Of a DNA stretch of 64,000 nucleotides, positions 25,501 to 64,000 are shown in pieces. Below the pieces are notes generated by a model. It was not told where the DNA came from. It saw only the letters and a list, made by a program, of their open reading frames with translations, and did not search any database. The translations under genes and the position numbers were made by a program. Source of the DNA: Atrichornis clamosus (lineage: Eukaryota; Chordata; Aves; Passeriformes; Menuridae); contig WBMZ01003350.1 in the NCBI GenBank assembly GCA_013400975.1, forward strand, positions 85,963 to 149,962. The letters run 5' to 3'. How positions within the stretch are numbered: position 1 is the first letter of the stretch; each line of letters begins with the position of its first letter.

Positions 25501-28500
25501 AAGCACCTTGTGAAGTTGCAGGAGTCCAACTCCTAAACATGTTGACATGGGGTCTTTCACAGGTACTAACAGTTCCAATGGGAAGAATGCAGACAGATGT
25601 CTTCATCCCCAGTCTTCATGGAAATCATCTCTCAAAACCACATGTAAGATCACTGCAGCATACCAAACAATCAGCCCAGCAGAGCATAGGTCATTCTCTG
25701 GAATGTGCTAGTAACAAAGCTGAGCAAGGATTATGATTTTTTTTTGTCTCACAATGCTTCTTCCTCTGTTGAACTGATTCTAAGAATTGCAGGCATCAGT
25801 TCCAAGTACAAAAAGACAAGGCTAATATCTGGTAGCAATCAGCACAGGGAGATGAACAGCCAGCAATCTAAGGCAATTCTAATATTGCACATTAACACTG
25901 CAGCACATCAGTGCTACTGTCAGTATGAAAACACTGCTGTGAAAGAGGAACTGCAGCTACTGTTCCAAAGTGTTATTTGTGGGACAGCAGAAACACAAGA
26001 ACAAAGCAGTGTCTGATATGGGTGAAGATGGTTTTCCTTGCTTTCTTTGAATAAGTTAAAAAGAAGAAATAAAAAACATATCAAGATAAAACAAAGACTA
26101 ACAAAGAGCCAAAGTTTTGGTTTTGTTCCAAGCAAAAAGCCTTTACTAAGAAATGCTTTACTAAGAAATGGTGGCCAGCACTGCCAGTACTGTACACAAG
26201 CCATTATTACTGCCTTTAAGTAAGATTCTAGCCCTGACTGCAGGCCTGAATCAAGAACTCTCACATCTTCACTGTAATCCTCACTATCACTCTATTAAGA
26301 ATGTCCTTCAATATTTCTCTTTTCTGCCATCATACTTATCTGCCTCAAAAGGTTGTAAGGCAGATTTATAGCTCAGATACATGTGGATTATAGACTACTT
26401 TAACATATAAGGAAGACAGGAATAAATGATGCAGACATTTCCTGTCCATAAAGCATTAACATAATAAACTTCAGCCACCCATGTCTTTTACAGTTTGAAG
26501 ACCAGAACACCAAAACCAGTGACCATAACAAACCTACACGCACGAATTGGCACATAAATACAGTACAGTTTGAGTAATAAGGTACAAAAATTACCATGTC
26601 CAAACAATCTAAAAATAGCTGACCCTAAATGTTTGCAAATAATTAGTTATTGACAAGTTACATAAAAAAGCTGCACTTCACCTACCTAAGCCTACTTGTA
26701 CAGACCCAGGTGATTAAACAAGCCATGCTCTCCCTTGAGGTTCAAATGCTTATTTGCAGTGCACTGATGCCACCACCTGGCCATTTTCATAAGAAATTCC
26801 TGCATCTACTACTGAATTTTACTTCGTTGTTTTTGTTGGTTTTTTTTTTTTTTAAGGTAGCAACAGCAGTTCATCTGAGTGCAAAAATAGTTAAAATCCC
26901 TATTATCACCTAAAAAAAGAATATGCAGCACTGTATGGGAATAACTGATGCCTGACAAGTATGTGTCAGTCAAACTCTTGCATGATTATGAGATATGCTC
27001 AATCCCACCCCCACATGCTGGCCACAAACTTCAGGGCTTCTTCACCTTCTCAGTTCAACACTGCAGAGCCCTGAAGGCAAAAGCTATTTGTTGTTCTCAA
27101 CTACCACATACTACAAGAAGAGTTGAACGTATTTTATAGCCAAAACAAGTCCAAGCTGTACTCATCCCATGCAGATGTTTTAGCCAATAGTTCAGCAGAA
27201 GGCTGAAGGCATCCAGTTATTCTGAGCCTAGCCTTTCTTGAAGCATCATTTTTGGAGTTATCACACTCTTCTAGCTTCATGCGTGGCTCAGTTTGTACCC
27301 TAGAAAACCACAAGTCAGCAAATCAAGTAATTTGAGGTGGAAACACAACAATCTGAGTGGTCAGAATACCTGGACTGAACAGAAACAGCTCAGCAACGTG
27401 TCTAAATTGTATTCCCTGAGAAGTGACCCATAATCCTTATGTGGGTAAGCACAGACAGGGCTCTCAGGGAGCCAGTGGCCTAGAATGTCAGGGATAGGGA
27501 AAGAGATAGGAATAAGTGAGTTGATACAAACTTCTCTTAGGGGTTGAGCATGGTCCACTGGGGATTAACAGCCCAAATTTAACAGTATAGTTTAGCATAA
27601 GGGGCAAGTATCACACCCCAGTGCTGAGGAAGGTTGAAGGACCAGTAAGCATTCCACACCACATTACCTCACGCTCACCCACGAGTGGAGAGGGGATCTG
27701 ATGGCCAGAAACATGAAAGCTTCTCAAAGGATCAGGCTGGCCTTCGCTTTCCTTTCTTCCTGCAGCTGGCTCGCAACTCATTATCAAAGAACAGGATGTG
27801 CGAACTCTGCAGGGAAATCAAATGCCTCGTGAAGATATTGGTCTTTCCACCACCTTCCCAGTGTCCTCCTTCTGAGCCTTAGTAAGTCTGGCATACAGCC
27901 TGTCCAAGAACTGCTGTCAGGCCTCCTACAAGTTCTAGGTAGCTGTGACCATGGCAGTCTACAAGTTCTTCTCACTTTTACATTAGACTGCAGCTGTGAA
28001 CAGCATGCCTTTCAGCATGGCTGCCCCTCAGTAACTAACCACTGGAAATTCTTGTACCACCCCCTTGTCTACCTCCCACTGGACTGTAACATATTTGGAA
28101 AATCATGCCAACAAGCAGGACAACACATCCTTTTTTCCCTGCCATCCCAGGGGCACTTAGCCCACAACCAAACCATGACTGTAGCTGCCTACTGAAATAG
28201 CAGCTCTGTACCTGACATCCAAGTCTCTGATCCTAAAGTGACCACACAGTGGTACAAGGCATCTCCTCTATAACAAACTTCATGCTATTGCTCCCAGGGC
28301 CTGGTTAAGGAACAGCAGCCATGAAACCTTTCAGGCTTGTTGGAATGTGGAAGGAAAAAAATACTAGTGTCAGCCTTTCATGCCAAGTAAACTGACACTT
28401 CAAGCAATATTTGTCACTGCTACTGTTCACAAGGTTGTGTGCAGTCATCAGCTCATACCCTACAGTACTTAGAGAGGTTTCTGTATTGTTTCTTGAGGTT

Positions 28501-31500
28501 GAGGTTGAGTGCCTTATCCTTTGCACAGTTTGCGTAGTTCCTCGGACAGGCCTCACATGGCAGGAAATCAGCACTTTGAGGCAAAATTGTTTCATGGCAG
28601 ATTTCTCCTACGCCTCACAGCAATTTGAAACTGCTTTTAAAGGCCTAAAACGGCCCTCCTGTTCAGATTAGCAACTCACTGCCTCTCCACACACTTCGGC
28701 CCCATGCACTAGTTCCGTCTGAAGCCTGGCATGCCTGTCCCCCTCCTCCACCCAAACAAGCTGAATAGAAAACAGCAAACACACCTGGGTTGAATCTCAG
28801 TTGCTACAAGCACAGGACGCTGAATGCTTCTGAAGAGATCTCTTCAGTATCATTGTAGTAAAGACAAATGCTATAACACCTCAAAATGTTTGTTGCCCTG
28901 GTCTTCAAGGCAGCTTCTTCAGCCTTTTTGAACTGTACACATACCCCAGTTGCAGATCTTCTGGTAGTCAGTGACTATTGAGTTGCACAGCCTCTTCCTA
29001 CTGCTGCTAGGTTATACAGCCACCAAGATTTCATCCCTCTCATGACAGACTGAAAAGGGTATTTCTTTGCAACCTAAAGTACCACCACACTGGAACACCT
29101 GGGAAGCCAAAGAAATGTTTGCCACCATTGTCCCTTTCTTCTTTTCTGCCCAGACAGAGCAACAGAAAGTGTGACAAAAAGAATAGAAAGGATACTGAGG
29201 AAAGTGTTGGGTAGATTGTGGGACAGCAGAGTAACAGACTTCTGTGTGACTCAGTAGTTTGGATTGTTGACACCATGGGCACAAGCTAGGAAACAAACTT
29301 TTTTTGCATGAAACTAAACTAAGACTTAATTTGCATACAACAGCAGAAGCTCTGCAATCCAAACAGTACATGAGAACGATCAGAAAGATTCACTTCAGCA
29401 CCACAAAGCTGCTTTGAACCAGTGTAGATAGAGCTTCTCAAGAGCAACTCACTGCAGACAACTAATGGAACCTGGTTAAACATCAAAATTCCCTCAAATC
29501 AGGTCTAAACTGTACAAATCTCTTTTAAACACGTCTGTAATACCAAGCCCATAAGTAGAACAAAGTAACTGTGTAACTAAAAGCAGTGCAAACAATACAA
29601 TATTTGGTTAGATAAGGTATTAAAATTTAATATCAACCCTACTCTGATAGCATCTCCCAATTAGAACTCCACCTAAAAGCCCAAATCAATTTTTTTCCTT
29701 TTCTATAGTTTTGATCTATATCAGACCAAAACATACTTCATACCTTTTCCTACGTATTTTCCACCAGTCCTCCTCTAATTGCTGGAAAAAATACAGCTAA
29801 TCAATAATCTCACCATACTTGGTTAGATTCAAAACCAAAAGATTCCAGTGCAGGGAAGAAATCCATAAACCTTCATCTAAGACAAAGCCTAACTTTTCTA
29901 CACTTATCATGGCAGCTCTGATTCTCTCTCCCCCTCACCTGCCCCTTCAGAATCCTCATGTAATTGAAGATCTTAGACTTCACAAAACCTGCAAAATTTA
30001 TGGGAAATAAATTTGTACATTTAACTAGGGTAAGCCTAGTTTCAACACAGGAAGATCTGAGTTGTTCTGAAGCCATGCACGATGGACGTATTTCAGTAGT
30101 GATCAGGGAATAAGGCTTTCACATGAGAAGAGCAGGATAAACACACAATAAAAGGCCAGTTCTGCAGTTGCAGTAACAGCTTTCCGTGTCCTGTCCTTCG
30201 ACCACTAGATGGCATCTGCATGCCAGACCAATTCTAACAAGAAAAAATTGTTACATCAACTGGATTGGGTCTTTTTCATTAACTGTGTTAAGTCCTTGTG
30301 AAGTATTACTATAAACAAGTCAGACCAAGTTAAAAAATATGTCTTGCTACTCTAGATGGTAAAGGCAAGGCAAGAGCCTCTAAGCCTAACATGCCAGTTG
30401 TTTGTTGTACCTTTATGTAAGAACCTTGAGTAGGAAAGAATTATAAGATATTTGTTCTCCATTACTGCTACAACAGAACAGGGCCTTGTCTTTTAGCTCA
30501 TTCTCTTAACTCAGCCTCCTGCAAACTAGATGCAGTCAAGGTGCAACTAGAAGGTGTGCTAAAATATAATTCACCTAACATGTTCCCTCTCACAGCATTT
30601 CACTAAGTATTACACATTCTGTCTTTGTGGAAGTTGCAAACAGCCACTCAGGAATAGGAACCTGAAATATAAAAATATTCCTGAGTAGTTAATGGAAAAT
30701 TACTAATTTATACATACCAGAAATTTGACAAGACAATGAGGGAGTTACATGGGGAACTGTAGAAACACTGCCTGGATGCCAGAAGGAACGTGAAATACCT
30801 GTAACTATTTTCACATTACGTTTGTTGGGACTTCAAAACAATGGAGAAAAACTTACACTGGAATATACTTACTTGTCAGTTGTCCTCTGCATTAATCGAT
30901 GTTGTTCACTCCTCTGCCTCATGTCATGAGCTACACCAGTTTTATTGCCAAGATACAATTTTTTTCTACATCTTTTCAATAATTAATTGGATCCCTCCAA
31001 AGCATTCTCTCCTGCACCCTGAAGATTCAACCCTTTAAAAAAACAGGAGCAAGGAGAACTCACTAGCAAGAAGGAAAAATCAGTAGCTTAATTATTTTGC
31101 TCTCTACAAATATAATTTACTATTTTTGAATACCAGCCATCTGTAAGAGTAGGCAAACTATAATCCTGCTTATTGCTTTAGCTCCTCCATTTAACAGTGA
31201 ATCAGGCAAAGTTAAAACACCGAAACTTAACATCTGGGTCTAACCTATTTAAAGAGGAATTTTTTCAAGTGGTGCTCATTTCTACAGCTCAGCCTATGAG
31301 CTTCTCATCTTTAAGATGTAAGCTTAACTTAAAGCTTTTATCTTCACCTGAAGATATGAAATAGCTGTAGTTGTTCTTTATTAGCAGCTGGATCTAGTTA
31401 TCACCTGATTTCTGATATGGCTGCTCCTAAGACTTTCTCTGCAGCAAAATAAAAGGAAGCTTGGGCTGCAGATTCTGTTAACTAAGGCAGTGAAATCCAG

Positions 31501-34459
31501 TAAAGGGGCTGCACTAGGCCACGTGCTGTCCATCTACTCTGTTTAAAGCTCCACCTGTTCCAACTGTTTCAGGCAGCAGTGTTTTTCTTGGAAAAGATTA
31601 TTGTAGCCATGTATTTTCAAGGGCTTGTGACGAACACTTATTTTGAATTGTTCTTAAATTCTCATTTCTTGGAATAGAGATGCAGAGATTAAAATGAGTT
31701 GAAACAGAATATTGGGAAAAGAATAAAATGTCCTTATTAGCAATTATTTATCTTAACAATAAAATATATAACAAGTAATCAGACAGCTTTGCTGGTTTCC
31801 CAACAGCTCAAAGGATCTGCAGGGAAGACACTCAGGTACTACCAGTCCTAGAAATCTATGGATGATGAGGATTTGTCAAACCCAAAACAAGTATCCAAAC
31901 TTGTGTCTTATGTACATAACCTATTTACTGTCCCAACACTGACTTGCAGCCACATGGCTTTTCAGTGTTTAGCCCAACCTGGCCTGAGGTTCCTTCAGCT
32001 TTGATCATCTGGCACATGCAGTGAGAAGAACACTTGGTTACAAGCCCGAGTTGCATGCAGCCACCTGGTTGGATGATGTCTGCAAAACCTTGATAAACCT
32101 TTGGAATAAGGCAAGCAAAATCGATGTATGATCCAGGAGAAAAAAGTAGCTGCACTGAGAGTGAGCTTTAAGGCTTCTATGGCTTATTAGCAGAAGCAAA
32201 CAGATGCCAGCAGAACAAAAACATCCAGGCTTTGCCTAGATATCCTAACCTTGGTACTGATTCATTGAATTCCTTTTTGTTGATGAGAATGGTTATGTTA
32301 TGCATAAACTTAATTGCAACTCTGGTTTCTATTAAAAAGCCCTCCCTGTACTTTAAAGAGTATTAGCCCGCGTGGACTCAGAGATAGACATGTGACTGTG
32401 CTGATGTCTCTGCCAAGCGTAAGGAGACATTCTCTCGTCCTTGCTTTTTGCAAAAGTTCATTTGAAGTCAAATATTCACATTTATCCTCGTGTACAAGGC
32501 AGATGGATGCCAATCATGAACCAAGCTAAAACTCAAACAAGTATGCAATATGACATTATCACTGTCTCTGCTCTTTGCTAAGCTGCAATGTTACCTGTTA
32601 GGTTTGTGTAAGGCATCTTCATCTCTAACATCCAGGCAGCAAGGACAGTCCCAGAAATACCAGTCATGGATACAACATTAAGAGTCCACCAGCAGGAAGT
32701 TCAATACCTGGTTAAAGACCAGGCTTTTACAACTATTATCTACGTAAGCCTCTATAAAGCAGATGGTCTTTTCTGTTATCCTCTGAGCTCTTCACTGAAG
32801 GCTAAGTACAAAATACTTGGTTTGTCATCTACAAATTCTGAAGATTCCAGCTATACAGAACAGTTACTCTCAGCTGACCTCCAGTTCAACCATATTCAAC
32901 AGCAATAGTGTCTTTTATATTTCTATTACTGCAGAGCAAAAAAATGTGTTTCCCAACCCCAAACTAATCAGAGCTCCAGCAATTAAATATGACAGTTTTC
33001 ACTTAGACTTATCAAAAGATAAGCCACAGACAGGAACACTTCTTCACATAAAAGATACCTTTCTGCTCATCAACTCCAACTCTGGGAAAAACACAGCAAG
33101 GTGCATTTCTGTGATCCAACAACTTTACAACAGGGATGTAGACTAATGTCAATAAAAACAACTTCCTTCCACAGATCTGAAGAATCTCCATGAGTTTCCC
33201 AGGCAAGTAAATTCACAGCAGTGCACAGCACTGGGATGCCACAAGCTGAGTCACACTTACCTGCTGGCTTCCCTCTCAACAGAGAGTACAGTACAAATGC
33301 AGATTGTGTTCATAACAGGATTGTGAAACTTGGTGACACCTACCAGTAGGACACTTGCAGTTAATCACACTAAACTTGGAAGCAAAATGACCAACTCAGA
33401 CTTCAGTGGCCACAAGTATTTCTGTGTGTCTAGGTGCAGCAAAACAAACATAAACCACTAGTTTAAAACCCCTTACAGTGTTTTCAGTGAGTCTACTTCT
33501 ACAGCATTTTCTGGAAATACATCAGATCAGTACAAACAAAGTTACCTAGACAGAAATAGTGTTCAAAGTATTAGAGCAGCACAACCACAACTATATGAAA
33601 CACTTTTTCCTCCTTTAAAGCAGCAGACAATTATGAATATTCCATGCAGTAAAAACACTGAGTACTATAAAGCATACCAAAACAGGTGATGTAAAACAAG
33701 AATCTCGTATCAATCGACACAAAAGAGACCAAAGAAGCACCCCTTGCAGCACACTTTAAATTAGTGGCTGGATCGCAAAATGCCTATCAAGCAGAAAGGA
33801 ACACGACGAGAGGCTGTGTGCCATATTGTACTCTACTATAAACTGGGAATGAGTATTACTGTCAGATAAAGGTGGTGGGAGGAGAACATGCGAAAATATA
33901 TCTCAAAATGTGTAAAATGTGTAACGTTTTATACGCCTCTCAACAGCTCATTTGAAAACCCTCCTGTTAATTCCCAGCACACTACACTGCGTTTAACAGC
34001 GTTTAAGGCTTGTATAGACAAGATGTTTATGTGGAAAAATTTAGGAATTAGACCACTAGCAACTTCCTTGGAAGAAAGTTAATTTTATGTGAGTAGAATG
34101 AGATTCAGCTTATCTTTTCTAGCTCTTCCAGAATGGACAATATTAAAAATAGAGATCTATACTAACACTGTAAACGTAAGCTGAAGTGGCAAGTTCTGTT
34201 ATGTATCAAACTTGCTTTTAGTATGGAGTATCAGTCATACCTACAGGGGTAAGATTATTACATCATGTATGTTTTCTGCCATATAGGATGATGAGGGATG
34301 TTGGCAGACATCCCAACTCTCCAGAAATCAAAACAGCATTCAAATAATTTCCAAATGATTGCTGCTATATAAAAATAGCAATTCTTCAGAATACCAGCAC
34401 CAGATTTGGCTTACTAGTGCCATAAAATAAACTAAAAATTTCCTATTTCTTTAGGACAC
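22504..34459. other. Unannotated stretch between the X-box and the PPP1CB 3'UTR
   Basis: No gene recognised on either strand. It contains a 15-bp exact tandem duplication at 26141-26170, a short TA/CA run near 24826-24846 and a GC-richer patch at 27.68-28.33 kb with decayed coding-like minus-strand segments. Confidence 0.55.
26141..26170. repeat. Exact 15-bp tandem duplication
   Basis: CTTTACTAAGAAATG occurs twice back to back with no mismatch. This is probably a recent slippage or indel event and could be polymorphic. Confidence 0.9.
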
Positions 34460-34477
34460 AGAAGAAGGCCCAAAAAC

Positions 34478-34483
34478 TTTATT
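34478..34483 (-). terminator. Candidate distal polyadenylation signal of PPP1CB
   Basis: AATAAA on the minus strand (TTTATT on plus), followed within about 35 bases by a U/GU-rich stretch (TTCTTCTGTGTCC) typical of a downstream cleavage element. This is inference from motif and position. Confidence 0.4.
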
Positions 34484-34851
34484 TTTCTTTTGACATAGCA
34501 TCTGTAACACAAGCGAGCATGTTAGGTACTCACAAAACATACAGTTTTACACCTGGACATTTCATGGTATCTGTATTGTTACAATCAGACATTGTTCCAG
34601 AAACTAAAGAAAAATGGAAAAGTGTTAATCCAGATGTTTGGTAACACAGAGGCTGGCTCTTGGTAAAACCCAGTGTTTTCAAAACTCATAAAAGTAAACC
34701 TGAAGTAAGCAATGACTTAGAGCAGGAAGTTACCACGTCAAGGCTTACAGATTAGATTTCATTAATTACCTTGTCACAAACTGAAGCTCTCACCACTGAC
34801 TTTCAGGAACAAGTGTCTTTGAACAGTATCAAAAGAAATCTACTTCTACAT

Positions 34852-34857
34852 TTTATT
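34852..34857 (-). terminator. Candidate proximal polyadenylation signal of PPP1CB
   Basis: AATAAA on the minus strand about 1.84 kb after the stop codon. Use of this site would give a shorter 3'UTR isoform. Motif evidence only. Confidence 0.3.
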
Positions 34858-36167
34858 CTAAGCATTGAAATTGTTTGCTTCAAGGTGGGGTAAAATAAAC
34901 CATTGTTCAAAACCACAGACCAATCCAGTATAAATCAGTAACAGACAAATATATTGTAAGTTTTCCTTTTTTTTTAAAAGAACAACCAACTCCACACTTT
35001 TTGAGTAACAGTGAGGTATGTTAAAATAACCAGTCAGACTTCATTCAAATGAATTAGACAACTTTTACTAAATGAAAAACCTACATTTAAAATATGCATT
35101 TAAAACAAAATGGAATTAGAAAAGAGACTTAAATCCATTTTAAAGAACTTGCTCACTGTGTCAGAAATCAATATATCTCTTGCATTATATAATGTGCCAG
35201 TTCATAAAATGTAAGTTACCAGAATCCTCAATTTAACATTTTCAAAGACAATACTGAAGTCAAGAGTTTTACATCTACTGATGCACATTTAGAATGGTAT
35301 AAATCTGCAGCCTTCCCCCAAAGAATCTTACAGATTTGACAATATTCAGTAAAAGCTTTTGTAATTATGTCCAATAAGTACTGCATCCTAAAGCATCACA
35401 AATCTGTACCTTTCATTTATCCTACTATATATTTTGTATCTTCTCTATATCTTGCCATTTGCCAATGTTAACTCTTTTAATAAAGGAGAGAACTGAAAAG
35501 AAATACTGCATAACTCTTGATCACATACAGAAATTATTGCTACTATAGTACACTACAAAGCAGAAGTCCATACAATAGTATATGAAATTTGACCATGAAA
35601 ATCCAAATGATATAATCTTTAGTGACATAAGCCTTAGTATAAAGTTGGACATTCCTGTAGCATTTTCAGCTCACTGCCCATCATCTAGCCTATTGTATGT
35701 TGATGAACATCCATTTAAACACACCCTCTTATGTAAAAGAATGTCAGCTTTCAAAGGCTTAGCAAATAAGGATCTTCATGTTCTGTGGAACTATGTAAGA
35801 TGAATTTTGATGCAGGTAGGGAGTTACCTGGAAGCTAAGCATGCCAAAGGTGTTTCATGCTAATAAAACTAAAGCCAAGGTACCACTTAATCAAGTTACC
35901 AACTAATAGGCAATACCATTTTTGTCCTATCTAAGTTAAATGAAGTGCCATCGCACAGTGTAACGTCAATAATTTAAAATAGTGTAGTGCACAAATTCAT
36001 TGTGTGGCAGTTTAAGTTAAAATATCAGGACAGGTTTTTCTGTCTCAATGTATGTTGGCTGTCAAACTGTCCAGTCTGGGCATTTGGGACTCAGTTTGCC
36101 TTTTAATCACTACTGTACTATAAACTTTGCATTATAATGGGGGTACACGGCATTATTATGAAAAAAT

Positions 36168-36184
36168 GGGGGGTTAGGGGGAGG
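36168..36184 (-). promoter_or_regulatory. C-rich tract in the PPP1CB 3'UTR
   Basis: The transcribed strand reads CCTCCCCCTAACCCCCC within an otherwise AT-rich UTR. Such runs are typical binding sites for KH-domain poly(C)-binding proteins (PCBP1/2, hnRNP K). The function is inferred. Confidence 0.45.
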
Positions 36185-36693
36185 ATAAGAGATCAATGGC
36201 TGTTCTAAAAAGCCCCTTCCTCATATCAATTTCAAAGAGCCAGGAAATAAGACTAGATACCATATTCGCATCATTCTAGCTACAAAATAACCAAAGTAAA
36301 AGCAATCAAGCAACAATAAGACCACATTACACAAATGGAACATCATGCTCTCATCTGGTTTAACTATTACACCAAGTTTTAACTGGGATGTTGGTCAACT
36401 TTAAAAACCGTGGTAAATGTGAGTATGTAGTTGCAATAGTTTTTTTCCTAATTTTTTTCCTCTCTATGCTGGATATTAGAACTTGGAGCTATACTTGTTA
36501 CAATACAGTGTCGCACATCTTTCTACTAGAAAAAATTAATAAAGATCCTTTACCCGTCTCTTTAAGTTAAACGTGTGACATCATAAAGGGTGTCAAATGG
36601 CTGGATGGTTTTACAGTGCACACTTATTATATACTGTAATATGGAGTTTTGTCCTTGACAAATTGATGGTGTTTTCTACATTATTTCCTTTCT

Positions 36694-63720
<27,027 letters not shown>

Positions 63721-64000
63721 TTTGTGGCCACCAGACTCGGTCCCGGGCGGGGAGAGGGCGGGGTGGAGAGCGCTACACGGAGGAGGAGGAGCAGGGAGCG
63801 GCGGCCGCAACGACACTAGCTCCCCCCACCCCCCTCCGGCGGTCCCCGGCGGCCGCCCGGCTTCTCCCGCTCCCTCGCAGCTAAATGGGGGGACGCGGCC
63901 ACCGCTCCTCCCCGCGCCTCCTCCCCGCCTCAGGAGCCGCTAGGGCGCATGTGCCGCCTCGCCCGCCGCCGCCGCTCCGCGCCCCAGCAGCGCGCAGGCG

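Larger units (their letters stand above)
34460..36693 (-). other. PPP1CB: Probable PPP1CB 3' untranslated region
   Basis: AT-rich sequence directly after the PPP1CB stop, without a convincing coding frame. A long 3'UTR of about 2.2 kb is expected for this gene in vertebrates. The end is inferred from the distal AATAAA at 34478-34483 on the minus strand; a nearer one lies at 34852-34857. The UTR contains a C-rich tract on the transcribed strand at 36168-36184. Exact cleavage cannot be fixed without RNA data. Confidence 0.55.

Overview
The window is vertebrate nuclear DNA, most likely from a bird. It is AT-rich with long introns, has a CpG-island promoter at its right end, and its recognisable interspersed repeats are all CR1-type LINE fragments, the dominant repeat of avian genomes (also common in crocodilians and turtles). 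Nothing in it is bacterial, plasmid-borne or viral.

The right half (about 34.5-64 kb) is one complete gene on the minus strand: PPP1CB, the beta (delta) catalytic subunit of protein phosphatase 1. All eight coding exons can be placed to the base by the known protein and by GT/AG junctions. They are 63720-63669, 51192-51061, 47824-47594, 47251-47147, 42424-42353, 39243-39092, 37542-37408 and 36798-36694 (stop included). Together they encode 327 residues, the length of the vertebrate protein, with no frameshift or stop. The promoter and 5'UTR lie in the CpG island at 63.3-64.0 kb. A YY1-like element overlaps the start codon. The 3'UTR runs down to roughly 34.46 kb if the distal AATAAA at 34478-34483 is used.

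The left part (1-34 kb) is sparse. I recognise no complete gene there. There are two possible single exons: an ATG-containing plus-strand exon at 16657-16750 behind a GC-rich promoter-like stretch, and a minus-strand 3'-terminal coding exon at 12157-12423. Neither can be named. An RFX X-box-like palindrome sits at 22490-22503. The PPP1CB neighbour expected from mammals on this side (SPDYA) was not recognised by eye.

Repeats: five CR1 3'-end fragments (12.77-13.54 kb minus; 19.71-19.84 kb plus; 22.22-22.29 kb minus; 43.62-43.72 kb plus; 59.75-60.08 kb plus), several perfect short inverted repeats inside PPP1CB introns, and small tandem duplications. I found no clearly new biological system. 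The most useful leads are the unnamed exons, the X-box, the C-rich 3'UTR tract and the intronic hairpins.
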